Positions 21,318 to 32,438 of a DNA stretch of 63,499 nt are shown piece by piece. Every line of letters starts with the position of its first letter. Positions within the stretch are counted from its first letter, which is position 1. The position numbers were made by a program, and so were the translations under genes. The stretch lies in NCBI RefSeq assembly GCF_016653405.1, contig NZ_NHSN01000004.1:1-63499 (forward strand), in the 5' to 3' direction. The DNA comes from Halorhodospira halophila. Lineage in GTDB: Bacteria; Pseudomonadota; Gammaproteobacteria; Nitrococcales; Halorhodospiraceae. Below the pieces are notes generated by a model. That model worked only from the letters and a program-made list of their open reading frames with translations, made no database searches and had not been told where the DNA came from.

Positions 21318-23405
21318 ATGCAAGAACCGACCGACCTCAAACAGCCCGAGCTCTACAACAACCGCCTGCTCAGCCTCCTCGAGTTCAACCGCCGGGTCCT
21401 GGAACAGGCCAGGGATCCGAGCGTACCGCTTCTCGAGCGGCTCAAGTTCCTGTGCATCCTCAGCACCAACATGGACGAGTTCTTCGAGATCCGCTTGGCC
21501 GGCGTCAAGCAGCGGGCGGAGCTCGGCTCGGTGCAGACCGAGGCCGACGGCCGCAGCCCCCAGGAGGTGCTGCGCGCCACCGGCTCAGTGGCCCACGAGA
21601 TCGTCCACGAGCAGTACCGGGTGCTCAACGAGCAGCTGATCCCCGCGCTGGCCGAGCAGTCGATCCACTTCGTACGCCGCCAGGACTGGAGCGAGGCACA
21701 GCGCGACTGGCTGCGCCACTACTTCGAGACCGAGCTGCTGCCCATCCTCAGCCCCCTCGGCCTGGACCCGGCGCATCCGTTCCCCAAGGTGCTCAACAAG
21801 AGCCTCAACTTCATCGTCTCGCTCGAGGGCAAGGACGCCTTCGGTCGCAACACCGGCTACGCCATCGTTCAGGCGCCCCGCGCCCTGCCCCGGATCATCC
21901 AGCTGCCGGCGGCGGAGATCGACGGCGGCGGCCCGAATGACTTCGTTTTCCTCTCCTCGGTCATCCACGCCTTCGTCAACGACCTGTTCCCGGGCATGAC
22001 GGTGCGCGGCTGCTACCAGTTCCGCGTCACCCGCAACGGCGATCTCTTCGTCGACGAGGAGGAGGTCGACGACCTGATGCGCGCGCTGGAGGGCGAGCTG
22101 CCGCAGCGCCGTTACGGCCAGGGCGTGCGCCTGGAGGTGGCAGCCAACTGCCCGGACGCCATGGCCGACTTCCTCCTCGAGGAGTTCGAACTCGGCCGCG
22201 ACGACCTCTACCAGGTGGACGGCCCGGTGAACCTCAACCGCTTGATGGCCGTCTACGACCTGGTCGACCGCACCGACCTCAAGTACCCATCGTTCACACC
22301 GGGGCTGCCCGCGGTGCTGAGCACCGGGACCGACCTGTTCAAGGCCATCCGGCAGCGGGACATCCTCCTCCACCACCCCTTCCAATCCTTCCTGCCGGTG
22401 GTCGACCTGGTCCGCCAGGCCGCCCAGGACCCCAACGTCCTGGCCATCAAACAGACGCTCTACCGCACCGGCCCCGATTCGGCCATCGTCGACAATCTGG
22501 TCCGCGCCGCCCGCGCCGGCAAGGAGGTCACGGTGGTGGTGGAGCTGCGTGCGCGTTTCGACGAGCAGGACAACATCCGCCTGGCCAACCGCCTCCAGGA
22601 GGCCGGCGCGCACGTGGTCTACGGAGTAGTGGGCTACAAGACCCACGGCAAGATGATGCTCATCGTCCGGCGCGAGGGCGGCCGCCTGTGCAACTACGTG
22701 CACCTCGGCACCGGCAACTACCACTCGCGCACCGCACGGCTCTACACCGACTACGGCCTGCTGACCGCCGACCGGCGCATCGGCGAGGACGTGCGCAGCG
22801 TCTTCCTGCAACTGACCAGCCTGGGTCGGTTCAAGGATCTGCACCGCCTGCTCCAGGCCCCGTTCACCCTGCACGACGGCGTGCTCGCCCGCATCGAGCG
22901 CGAAGCCGAGCACGCCGCCGCAGGTCGCGGCGGACGGATCATCGCCAAGCTCAATGCCCTGACCGAGCCGCGCGCCATCCAGGCCCTTTACCGGGCCTCG
23001 CAGGCCGGGGTGGAGATCGACCTGATCGTCCGCGGCATGTGCGTCCTGCGCCCCGGGCTGCCCGGGGTCTCGGAGAACATCCGCGTGCGCTCGATCGTCG
23101 GCCGCTTCCTCGAGCACACCCGGGTCTTCTACTTCGAGAACGCCGGAACCCCGGAGATGTACGGCGCCAGCGCCGACTGGATGGATCGCAACTTCTTCCG
23201 CCGGGTGGAGACCGCCTTCCCCATCGACGACCGGGAGGCGCGTGAGCGCATCGGCAAGGACCTGGCCTACTACCTGGCGGATACCCAGCAGGCGTGGCTG
23301 CTCCAGGCGGACGGCTCCTACGTGCGCGCCCGGCCGGAGGGCGATGAAGAGACCCCGTTCAGTGCCCAACAGGCCCTGCTCGCCCACCTCGCCGAGGACG
23401 CCTAA
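21318..23405 (+). CDS. ppk1: Polyphosphate kinase 1
   Basis: Polymerises ATP gamma-phosphate into polyphosphate, reversibly. 695 residues, standard length. Family motifs: N-terminal LSLLEFNRRVLEQA, STNMDEFFEIRLAG, the phosphohistidine motif KTHGKMMLIVRR, YVHLGTGNYHSRTARLYTDYG, and RFLEHTRVFYFENAG with the second conserved His. ATG 21318 follows AGAAGG. It converges on ppx with a 25-base gap, so synthesis and degradation genes sit tail to tail. Confidence 0.96.
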   Translation: MQEPTDLKQPELYNNRLLSLLEFNRRVLEQARDPSVPLLERLKFLCILSTNMDEFFEIRLAGVKQRAELGSVQTEADGRSPQEVLRATGSVAHEIVHEQYRVLNEQLIPALAEQSIHFVRRQDWSEAQRDWLRHYFETELLPILSPLGLDPAHPFPKVLNKSLNFIVSLEGKDAFGRNTGYAIVQAPRALPRIIQLPAAEIDGGGPNDFVFLSSVIHAFVNDLFPGMTVRGCYQFRVTRNGDLFVDEEEVDDLMRALEGELPQRRYGQGVRLEVAANCPDAMADFLLEEFELGRDDLYQVDGPVNLNRLMAVYDLVDRTDLKYPSFTPGLPAVLSTGTDLFKAIRQRDILLHHPFQSFLPVVDLVRQAAQDPNVLAIKQTLYRTGPDSAIVDNLVRAARAGKEVTVVVELRARFDEQDNIRLANRLQEAGAHVVYGVVGYKTHGKMMLIVRREGGRLCNYVHLGTGNYHSRTARLYTDYGLLTADRRIGEDVRSVFLQLTSLGRFKDLHRLLQAPFTLHDGVLARIEREAEHAAAGRGGRIIAKLNALTEPRAIQALYRASQAGVEIDLIVRGMCVLRPGLPGVSENIRVRSIVGRFLEHTRVFYFENAGTPEMYGASADWMDRNFFRRVETAFPIDDREARERIGKDLAYYLADTQQAWLLQADGSYVRARPEGDEETPFSAQQALLAHLAEDA

Positions 23406-23430
23406 ACCTGGCCCGCGCGCCGGCGCCGCC

Positions 23431-24963
23431 CTAGCCGGCCGACTCGGCCAGCTCCAGGGTCATGCCGGCGCGCTCCAGGTAGCGCTGCTCCTGGGCCAGA
23501 TCGGCCTGCAGCAGAGGATTGTCGGCCAACCACCCCGCCGGGAACCACAGGCGCATGCCGTCGCCCAGCGGCTCGACCCGTGGCTCGAGCACGCTGCCGT
23601 CGGCCCGGCCGCGGTGAAGCAGCACGGCCAGGCGCAGCACCACCGCCAGCCGCTTGCCGGTATCCAGCCACCGCTGCGGCAGGGCCTTCAGCTGCCCGCG
23701 GGCGAGCTTGCGGCGGTGGACCCGCACCAACAGGGCCAGCAGCTGCTGCTCCTGGCGGGAGAAGCCGGCCATGTCCGCATTGCGAAGGATGTAGGCGCCG
23801 TGCTTGTGGTACTGGGCGTGGGAGATGTCCAGGCCGATCTCATGGAGCTGCGCGGCCCAGTCCAGGATGTCATGGTAGAAGCGATCGACCAGCCCCCAGC
23901 TAGGCGCCGCCTGCTCCAGCAGCGTGGCCGCCGTCGCCGCCACCCGGTCGGCCTGTCCCGACTCCACCGAGTAGCGCCGGCGCAGCGCCGCCACCGTGTT
24001 GGCCCGGGCGTCTTCGCTGTGCTGAAGCATGCCCAGCCGGCCCGCCAGGTCGTGCATCACCCCCTCGCGCATGGCGCCGTCGGCAACCTCCATGCGCTCG
24101 ATGCCCAGCGCCTCGAAGACGGCGCACAGCGCCGCCAGCCCAGCCGGGAAGACCTGCCGGCGGTCGCCGGACAGGCCCAGCCACTCGCCCAGGACTTCCG
24201 CATCGCCGGCCTCCACCGCCAGCCGGCGCAGTCGGCCCAGCGCCTCGGCGGTGATCCACCCCGGCGGCGACCAGTCCCGGCTGGCGCAGGCGTCCGCCGC
24301 GGCGCGCACGGTCCCGGAGGCGCCTACCGCACCCTGCCAGGCCGGCGCCCGAAAGGCCCCCTCCACCGGCCCGAGTTCGAGGCGGGCCAGAACCCCCGCC
24401 TCCCGGAACCGCCGCTCGGTGATGCGACCGTCGGCGAAACAGCGCCCGGTCAGTGACACACAGCCGAGATGGACGCTCTCCATCTGCTCGGCCCGGGGAC
24501 CGCGGCCCAGGATCAGCTCGGTGCTGCCCCCGCCGATGTCCACCACCAATCGGCGGTGCTCATCGAAACCGAGGCTGTGGGCCACCCCGAGGTAGATCAG
24601 GCGCGCCTCCTCGTAGCCCGAGACCACCTCGATGGGGTGGCCCAGGGCGTGCTCGGCCTCCTGCATGAAATCGGCGGCATCGCGCGCGCGGCGCAGGGTG
24701 TTGGTACCCACCGCCCGCACCTGCTGCGCCTGCAGGCGGCGCAGCCGGTCCCCGAAGCGGGCCAGACACGCCAGGGCACGCTCCCGGGCGGCCTCGCTCA
24801 GACGCTTCTGCCCCTGCTCCAGCCCGGAGCCCAGGCGAACCGTCTCGCGCAGCCGGTCGATGACGCGCAGGGTACGGGTGGCCGGATCGATGCGCGCGAC
24901 CACCATGTGGAAGCTGTTCGAACCCAGATCAACCGCCGCGATCACCTGCTCATCGTGCATCAC
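23431..24963 (-). CDS. ppx: Exopolyphosphatase / GppA family phosphatase
   Basis: Removes terminal phosphate from polyphosphate (or from pppGpp in GppA relatives). 510 residues: N-terminal ASKHA-fold phosphatase domain with AAVDLGSNSFHMVV (phosphate 1 loop), GYEEARLIYLGV and VVDIGGGSTELI (phosphate 2 loop), then a C-terminal HD-like domain (LHEIGLDISHAQYHKH). Starts at GTG 24963 or the adjacent ATG 24960, overlapping the end of sixA, so the two are coupled. Length favours Ppx over the shorter GppA-only types. Confidence 0.93.
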   Translation of the reverse strand: MMHDEQVIAAVDLGSNSFHMVVARIDPATRTLRVIDRLRETVRLGSGLEQGQKRLSEAARERALACLARFGDRLRRLQAQQVRAVGTNTLRRARDAADFMQEAEHALGHPIEVVSGYEEARLIYLGVAHSLGFDEHRRLVVDIGGGSTELILGRGPRAEQMESVHLGCVSLTGRCFADGRITERRFREAGVLARLELGPVEGAFRAPAWQGAVGASGTVRAAADACASRDWSPPGWITAEALGRLRRLAVEAGDAEVLGEWLGLSGDRRQVFPAGLAALCAVFEALGIERMEVADGAMREGVMHDLAGRLGMLQHSEDARANTVAALRRRYSVESGQADRVAATAATLLEQAAPSWGLVDRFYHDILDWAAQLHEIGLDISHAQYHKHGAYILRNADMAGFSRQEQQLLALLVRVHRRKLARGQLKALPQRWLDTGKRLAVVLRLAVLLHRGRADGSVLEPRVEPLGDGMRLWFPAGWLADNPLLQADLAQEQRYLERAGMTLELAESAG

Positions 24964-25472
24964 TGCGCCACCTCCGACAGGTCGCTGAGTACCCGGGGAG
25001 GATAGTGACCGATCAACCGCGCCGCACCGGGGGCCGCCCCCTCGGGGAAGTCAAGCAGACAGACGGACGCCTTGGGGAAGGCGAGGAAGGAGACCGGCGA
25101 GCCGATCAGGGCGTGCCCGACCCAGCAGCCGAGATCGGGCTCGTGGCCCACCAGGGCCACCGGCGTCTCATCGATCCCGGCCAGCCACTGGAAGATGGCC
25201 GCGGGATCCCCGCCGGGGGCCAGCGCAGCCAGCTCGCGCCGGGCAGTAGACTCGGGGAAGGCGGCATCCAGGATGGCTGCGGTCTGCACGGCACGGGTCA
25301 GCGGGCTGTGCGCCACCAGCGGCAGGTGTTCGACCACCCGCCGCAGCCCCAGCGCCGCCCGACGCATGACCCGCTGCCCCTGATCCGAGACGCGGCGGGT
25401 CCGATCCCTGCCGTCGGGGGCCTGGTCGCGGGGTTCGGCAATGGCATGCCGAACCACCAGGACCGGACCCAT
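24960..25472 (-). CDS. sixA: SixA-type phosphohistidine phosphatase
   Basis: 170-residue histidine phosphatase that dephosphorylates phosphohistidine, in E. coli on HPt domains and the nitrogen PTS. The catalytic histidine loop is VVRHAIAEP (RHA instead of the more usual RHG), with LTRAVQTAAIL, and the second His in LVGHEPDLGCWVG. Overlaps ppx and lies 17 bases after the IscR-like gene, suggesting one transcript. The window also contains an HPt-bearing kinase 20 kb away, a speculative target. Confidence 0.88.
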   Translation of the reverse strand: MGPVLVVRHAIAEPRDQAPDGRDRTRRVSDQGQRVMRRAALGLRRVVEHLPLVAHSPLTRAVQTAAILDAAFPESTARRELAALAPGGDPAAIFQWLAGIDETPVALVGHEPDLGCWVGHALIGSPVSFLAFPKASVCLLDFPEGAAPGAARLIGHYPPRVLSDLSEVAQ

Positions 25473-25489
25473 GGAGACTCCCGTACGAC

Positions 25490-25966
25490 TCAGGCCACCG
25501 ACGAGGAGCGGTCGCCGCGCCCCACGTCGCGATCACCGGAGCCGACGCGCTCCGCCACCTCGCGCACGCCGGCGTCGCGGGCCATTTGCTCGAGGGTGAT
25601 GCCGTTGAGGAAGTCGTAGATCTGCCGGCTCAGGTCGACCCACAGGTCGTGGGTCAGGCAGCGGTCGTCGTCGGCGCCTCCCTCACCAACGCTCTGCCCC
25701 TGGGCCGTGCCTTCATCCACTGCGGTGATGATCTGCGCCACCGAGATCTCGCCCGCCGGACGCGCCAGGCGGTAGCCGCCGCCGGGGCCGCGCACCCCGA
25801 CGACCAGCCCGTCGCGACGCATGCGCGCGAACAGCTGCTCCAGGTACGACAGCGAGATGCCCTGGGTGTGGGAGATTTCCGCGAGGGTCACCGGCCCCTT
25901 CTCGCTGTTGAGGGCCAGCTCCATCATCGCAGTGACCGCGTAACGCCCTTTCGTCGACAAGCGCAT
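25490..25966 (-). CDS. IscR-like Rrf2 regulator lacking two cluster cysteines
   Basis: 158-residue transcription factor that matches E. coli IscR closely through the winged-helix domain (MRLSTKGRYAVTAMMELAL, SLSYLEQLFARMRRDGLV, VRGPGGGYRL) and the helix after the cluster loop (CLTHDLWVDLS, FLNGITLEQM). In E. coli IscR the [2Fe-2S] ligands are C92, C98, C104 and H107. Here the loop reads QSVGEGGADDDRCLTH: S92 and A98 replace the first two cysteines, and only C103 and H106 remain. It therefore probably cannot hold a normal cluster and would act like apo-IscR. ATG 25966 has AAGGA upstream. No iscSUA-hscBA genes are adjacent; sixA follows. Confidence 0.88.
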   Translation of the reverse strand: MRLSTKGRYAVTAMMELALNSEKGPVTLAEISHTQGISLSYLEQLFARMRRDGLVVGVRGPGGGYRLARPAGEISVAQIITAVDEGTAQGQSVGEGGADDDRCLTHDLWVDLSRQIYDFLNGITLEQMARDAGVREVAERVGSGDRDVGRGDRSSSVA

Positions 25967-26025
25967 AGCCAATTCCTTAACAAGATGGGGGGTATCTCTG
26001 GTTATAGCGGCCGGATTGCGTCCGG

Positions 26026-26499
26026 TCAAGGTCGATCCGTCGAACTCCCGGACTGCAGGCGAAATCCGTGCCCCTCGCCCAGGCTGAACCGCAGCCAGCG
26101 ACTCAGGAACCGATTGCTGACCCAGCGCTGTTCCAGGCTGCCGGCCGGATCGCGCACCGTACGCCCGCCGGTGGCCATCACCTCGGCCACTCGGGCGTCG
26201 TGGTAGACCCGCACGGTCAGCTCCGGCAGCGATTCGGCCCCGCAGCCGGATGCGAAGCGGTGGGTCAGGAGGACGGTGGTGGTGTAGCGACTGCGTTCGA
26301 GCACCTCGAGACGAAGCGCCACGCCGTCCCGCGAGAAGGAAATCTCGCGCTCGGCATCCGCCCGTTCCAGATCGGGCACCAGGCGGCGCATGTAGATGTA
26401 GTTCGTCTCGTAGAGCTCCATGAGCGCCGCGAAGGTGCGCGGTTTCGCCTCAAGGGCTCGGTGCGTGGCGGAGGCTTCCTGAACCATGCGCGCGAGCAT
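26026..26499 (-). CDS. DUF1249 protein (YqiB family)
   Basis: 157-residue cytoplasmic protein of unknown function found across gammaproteobacteria. Recognisable core: LMELYETNYIYMRRLVPDL, a strand-rich middle (LRLEVLERSRYTTTVLLTH), and PELTVRVYHDARVAEVMA. Starts at ATG 26499; ATG 26487 is equally possible. It lies 59 bases upstream of the IscR-like gene in the same direction and 31 bases after ppsR, so may be cotranscribed. In E. coli yqiB sits by cpdA and nudF; that context is absent here. Confidence 0.82.
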   Translation of the reverse strand: MLARMVQEASATHRALEAKPRTFAALMELYETNYIYMRRLVPDLERADAEREISFSRDGVALRLEVLERSRYTTTVLLTHRFASGCGAESLPELTVRVYHDARVAEVMATGGRTVRDPAGSLEQRWVSNRFLSRWLRFSLGEGHGFRLQSGSSTDRP

Positions 26500-26530
26500 A
26501 ACATGCCCCGCCGCGCAGCAAACCCATGGC

Positions 26531-27352
26531 CTAGACGCGCCGGGTCAGCGCGTGCTGATGGATCACCGTCGAAGAGATCTCCTCGATGGACATGGTGGTG
26601 ATGTCCAGATAGGGGATCCCCTCGCGGCGGAACATCGCCTCGGCGCGCGCCACCTCGTACTCGCACTGGCGCAGCTCGGCGTAGCGGCTGTTGGGGCGAC
26701 GCTCACTGCGGATCTGGTGCAGCCGGTCCGGGTCGATGGTCAGCCCGAAGAGCTTCTCGCGGTGCGAGACCAGCGCCCGGGGCAGCCGAGTGGCGATCAG
26801 GTCGTCGTCGGTGAGCGGGTAGTTGGCGGCGTAGACGCCGAACTGCAGCGCCAAATAGAGCGATGCCGGGGTCTTCCCGCTGCGCGAGACCCCCACCAGG
26901 ATGACGTCGGCGCGGCCGTAGTGCTGATGGGTGGCGCCGTCGTCATGGTGCAGTGCGAAATTCATGGCATCGATCCGCACATCGTACGTGCTATCATCCG
27001 CGATTCCGTGCGACCGGCCGATGACATGGTTCGACGGCACCTCCAGCTCGCGTTCGAGCGGCGCGATGAAGGTGTCGAAGAAATCGAAGAGGACAATGTG
27101 CTCGCTCCCGCGCAGGACGGCGAGCACCTCCGGGTCGATGATGGTGGAGAAGACAATGGGCGGATGGTCATCCTCGGTGGATGCCGCCGTGATCCGGCGT
27201 AACGCCGCCCGTGCCCGCTCCACCGTTTCGACGAAGGGGATCGTGGCCTGCTCGGTGGTGACCGAGAACTGGGTCATCAGCGAGTGGCCGAGGGCCTCGG
27301 CCGTGATCCCGGTACGATCGGAGACAAAGAAAACCCTGCGCACATCAGTCAT
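26531..27352 (-). CDS. ppsR: PEP synthetase regulatory protein (bifunctional kinase/pyrophosphorylase)
   Basis: 273-residue DUF299 protein that inactivates PEP synthase by ADP-dependent phosphorylation of a Thr and reactivates it by phosphorolysis. Visible: N-terminal [20 protein letters not shown], the P-loop [15 protein letters not shown], and [17 protein letters not shown]. Divergently placed next to its target ppsA, 116 bases apart, the usual arrangement in gammaproteobacteria. Intact and of normal length. Confidence 0.95.
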   Translation of the reverse strand: MTDVRRVFFVSDRTGITAEALGHSLMTQFSVTTEQATIPFVETVERARAALRRITAASTEDDHPPIVFSTIIDPEVLAVLRGSEHIVLFDFFDTFIAPLERELEVPSNHVIGRSHGIADDSTYDVRIDAMNFALHHDDGATHQHYGRADVILVGVSRSGKTPASLYLALQFGVYAANYPLTDDDLIATRLPRALVSHREKLFGLTIDPDRLHQIRSERRPNSRYAELRQCEYEVARAEAMFRREGIPYLDITTMSIEEISSTVIHQHALTRRV

Positions 27353-27468
27353 CGGTGGGTCGGTCCCGTTGCGGCCATGTGTCGGCGGGCCATCTTAGAC
27401 CAAGACCGCCGGCCGCGGCACGCAGCACCGCGAGCACGGCCATTGTGACGCTTCAGGGGAGCACAGCC

Positions 27469-29841
<2,373 letters not shown>

Positions 29842-29857
29842 GGCGCTGCTCCTCCCA

Positions 29858-29892
29858 CGGACCGGGGGGCGGCGGCGCCCCTCCCCGGTCCG
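29858..29892. terminator. Hairpin between convergent ppsA and rhodanese genes
   Basis: CGGACCGGGG at 29858-29867 pairs perfectly with CCCCGGTCCG at 29883-29892. The loop is GC-rich and could fold further. There is no T run on either side, so termination efficiency is uncertain, but the position between two convergent genes fits a shared terminator. Confidence 0.5.
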
Positions 29893-29925
29893 CCCTTCCC
29901 CACGGTTACCCGCTGCGATGCACTG

Positions 29926-30744
29926 CTACGGGCCGCCCTCGCGGACCGGCAGCTCCGGATCGTTGCCCCACTCCGACCAGGAGCCGGCGTAGGCGCGCAC
30001 CCGCTGGTAGCCCAGCGCGCGCAGCACCACGTAGGTCAGGGATGAGCGGTGGTGGGTCTGGCAGTGCACCACCAGCTCCTGCCGCGGGTCGTCGATGCCG
30101 CGCTCGTGCAGCAGCTGCTGCACCTGCGGCGCCGGGCGCAGTAGCGGCGGATCCTCGGGATCCATCAGCGCCTGCCAGTCCAGGTGCACCGCCCCCGGGA
30201 TGTGACCACCCCGGCGGGCGCGGACGTCGGTACCGGTGTATTCCCCCCGGGACCGGGCGTCGATGAGCGTCACCGATGGGTCGTCCAGGTGCGCCAGCAC
30301 CCAGTCGCGGTCGACCAGGCACTCGGGATGGCGGATCTGCGCCGAGTAGCTGCACGACTGCGGTGCCACCGCGCTGCCTTCCACCGGCCCCTCCTCGGCG
30401 AGCCACCCCTGAAGACCACCGTTGAGCAACCCATGGCGGGGATGACCGAGTAGATCCAGCGTCCATAGCAGGCGGCTCGCCCGCCCCCCGCCGTCGGAGT
30501 CATAGGCAATGACCGTGACCGAGTCGTCGATCCCCACCGCGCCCAGGCGTTTGCCCAGGACCGCGGCGTCGGGGACCAGCCCCATCGCCGGCGGCTCGGC
30601 GCGCGTCAGGTGGCCGTAGGGCAGGTGCACCGCCCCCGGGATGTGCGTCTGCCGGTAGCGGCCGTCGTCGTCCCCGACATCCACCACGAGCACCGGTTCG
30701 CGCTCGCGCAGGGTCTGCAGATCGCCCGGATCGAGCAGCAGCAT
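29926..30744 (-). CDS. Two-domain rhodanese (thiosulfate/3-mercaptopyruvate sulfurtransferase family)
   Basis: 272 residues with tandem rhodanese domains. The first (residues 5-125) has VLVVDVGDDDGRYRQTHIPGAVHLP but no catalytic Cys at VIAYDSDGGG, the usual inactive domain. The second (about 140-265) has LIDARSRGEYTG, GGHIPGAVHLDW and the active-site loop VVHCQTHHRSS with the catalytic Cys. Most thiosulfate or mercaptopyruvate enzymes have CRxG(K/S/T)xR-type loops, so CQTHHR is unusual and may signal a different sulfur acceptor or donor. Lies 18 bases downstream of orn. Confidence 0.85.
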   Translation of the reverse strand: MLLLDPGDLQTLREREPVLVVDVGDDDGRYRQTHIPGAVHLPYGHLTRAEPPAMGLVPDAAVLGKRLGAVGIDDSVTVIAYDSDGGGRASRLLWTLDLLGHPRHGLLNGGLQGWLAEEGPVEGSAVAPQSCSYSAQIRHPECLVDRDWVLAHLDDPSVTLIDARSRGEYTGTDVRARRGGHIPGAVHLDWQALMDPEDPPLLRPAPQVQQLLHERGIDDPRQELVVHCQTHHRSSLTYVVLRALGYQRVRAYAGSWSEWGNDPELPVREGGP

Positions 30745-30762
30745 CCTCCCCTCCCGCCGGCG

Positions 30763-31314
30763 TCAGGCCGGCATGCGCAGGAACTCGCGCCGGTAGTGGC
30801 GCAGCTCGTTGATCGAGTCGCGGACATCGTCCAGGGCCAGGTGGTTGCCGGACTTGCGCACCCCTTCGGCCACCTCCGGCGCCCAACGCCGGGCCAGCTC
30901 CTTGAGCGTGCTGACGTCGATGTGCCGGTAATGAAAGTACGCCTCCAGCTCCGGCATCCAGCGCGCCAGGAAACGCCGGTCCTGGCAGATGCTGTTGCCG
31001 CACATCGGCGAGGTCCGCGGCGGCACGTGCTGCCGGAGAAAGGCCAGAACCTGCGCCTCGGCCTCCGCCTCAGTCACGGTGCTGGCCCGCACCCGCTCGG
31101 TCAGCCCCGAGCGGCCGTGCTGGCGGGTGTTCCACTCGTCCATGCCGTCGAGCAAGGATCGATCCTGGTGGATGGCCAACACCGGTCCCTCGGCCAGGGT
31201 GTCGAGGTTGCTGTCGGTGACCACCACCGCGATCTCGATGATCCGGTCGCGACTCGGATCCAGACCGGTCATCTCAAGATCGATCCAGATCAGATTCCAT
31301 TCAGAGAAACCCAT
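30763..31314 (-). CDS. orn: Oligoribonuclease
   Basis: 183-residue DEDDh 3'-5' exonuclease that degrades di- to pentanucleotides, including pGpG from c-di-GMP turnover. Catalytic residues are in [22 protein letters not shown] and [18 protein letters not shown]. The start at 31314 ([17 protein letters not shown]) agrees with family N-termini; a longer frame to 31377 would invade the motB end. It lies 59 bases after motB, same direction. Its presence beside motility genes fits c-di-GMP metabolism, but orn is essential housekeeping in this group. Confidence 0.95.
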   Translation of the reverse strand: MGFSEWNLIWIDLEMTGLDPSRDRIIEIAVVVTDSNLDTLAEGPVLAIHQDRSLLDGMDEWNTRQHGRSGLTERVRASTVTEAEAEAQVLAFLRQHVPPRTSPMCGNSICQDRRFLARWMPELEAYFHYRHIDVSTLKELARRWAPEVAEGVRKSGNHLALDDVRDSINELRHYRREFLRMPA

Positions 31315-31373
31315 ACGTGTGCTCTCGCCTGCGCGTGAGTGGTTCAGTCTAGCATCGGCGCCGAGCCCGGGCG

Positions 31374-32423
31374 TCACCAGGTCTCCGGCTCGGCCGGGGG
31401 CTCCAGGTCGGGCATCTCCACCTCGGGGCCCGCCTCCTCCCCGTCGTCGTCCGGCGCCTCCTCGGCCTCGCCGTCGGCCTCCGCCGCCTCATCCTCATCG
31501 ACCTCCGGGACCGTCTCCTCGACGTCGTCGAGCCCCTGCTCGATCCGCCGCTCCTCCGGGGTCAGCAGCTCCCGCGGCCGGCGCGGCAGGGCATCCAGGG
31601 CGTGCTCATCGGGGTCCATGCGCCGCTCGCGCTCGGCGATGCTCGCCACCGCCGCGCGGCTGAGCAGGACGACGGAGATGCGGCGGTTGATGTCGGCCCG
31701 GGGGTCGTCCGGGTCGGCGGGGATGGTATCGGCGTAGCCGACCACCTGGCCGATGCGCCCCGCGGGCAGCCCCCCGTCGACCAGCGTCTGCCGAGCGGAA
31801 TGGGCCCGGTCGGTGGACAGCGACCAGTTGTCGTAGTCGTCCCGGGCAAACGGCCGGGCGTCGGTGTGACCGGAGAGCGAGACCGGATTGGGCACCTCCT
31901 CGAGCACACCGGCCAGGGCACGGAGGATCTCCTCGGTGTGGTCCTTGGGGTCGGCGCTGCCGAGTTCGAACATCGGCCGACCGTCGTGGTCGACCAGCTG
32001 GATGCGCAGACCGTCGTCGGTGATATCGAGCATGATCTGATCGGCGTACTCGGCCAGGTCCGGGTCGTCCATCACCGCATCCTGGAAGCGCTCGGCCAGA
32101 TCCTGCATCTCCTCGGCCCGAATGAACCCGCCCTCGCCCAGGGGCATGCCCTCCAGGTCGATGGGCGCGCGGCGCTCGCCCTCAAAGTCGATCACGTCGC
32201 GGGCCGCCGGCGGATGGGCCGCCTGCGGATCCCGGAAGTACTGGCCGATGCCCTTGCGCTGATCATCGTCCAGGGCGAGCAGCAGCCAAAGGACCAGGAA
32301 GATGGCGAACATCGCCGTCATGAAGTCGGCGAAGGCGATCTTCCACGAGCCGCCGTGGTGCTCCTCGCCGTGCTTCGCCACCTTCTTGATGACGACCGGG
32401 CGGGTCTTGTTCTCCTCGACCAT
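31374..32423 (-). CDS. motB: MotB-type flagellar motor stator protein with acidic C-terminal tail
   Basis: 349-residue stator subunit. A single transmembrane segment near residues 28-50 ([20 protein letters not shown]) contains the essential ion-binding Asp. A plug/linker with acid stretches follows, then an OmpA/MotB peptidoglycan-binding domain (about 130-270) with [21 protein letters not shown] and [11 protein letters not shown]. After this comes an extra ~75-residue tail very rich in Glu and Asp, absent from typical MotB. Coupled ion (proton or sodium) cannot be decided from this. Directly follows motA by 15 bases. Confidence 0.9.
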   Translation of the reverse strand: MVEENKTRPVVIKKVAKHGEEHHGGSWKIAFADFMTAMFAIFLVLWLLLALDDDQRKGIGQYFRDPQAAHPPAARDVIDFEGERRAPIDLEGMPLGEGGFIRAEEMQDLAERFQDAVMDDPDLAEYADQIMLDITDDGLRIQLVDHDGRPMFELGSADPKDHTEEILRALAGVLEEVPNPVSLSGHTDARPFARDDYDNWSLSTDRAHSARQTLVDGGLPAGRIGQVVGYADTIPADPDDPRADINRRISVVLLSRAAVASIAERERRMDPDEHALDALPRRPRELLTPEERRIEQGLDDVEETVPEVDEDEAAEADGEAEEAPDDDGEEAGPEVEMPDLEPPAEPETW

Positions 32424-32438
32424 GCCCCGGGGCTGCCC

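Noticed and set aside
21585-23387. 600-codon minus-strand frame opposite ppk
   Set aside because: Mirror frame of a GC-rich gene; ppk motifs on the plus strand are complete.
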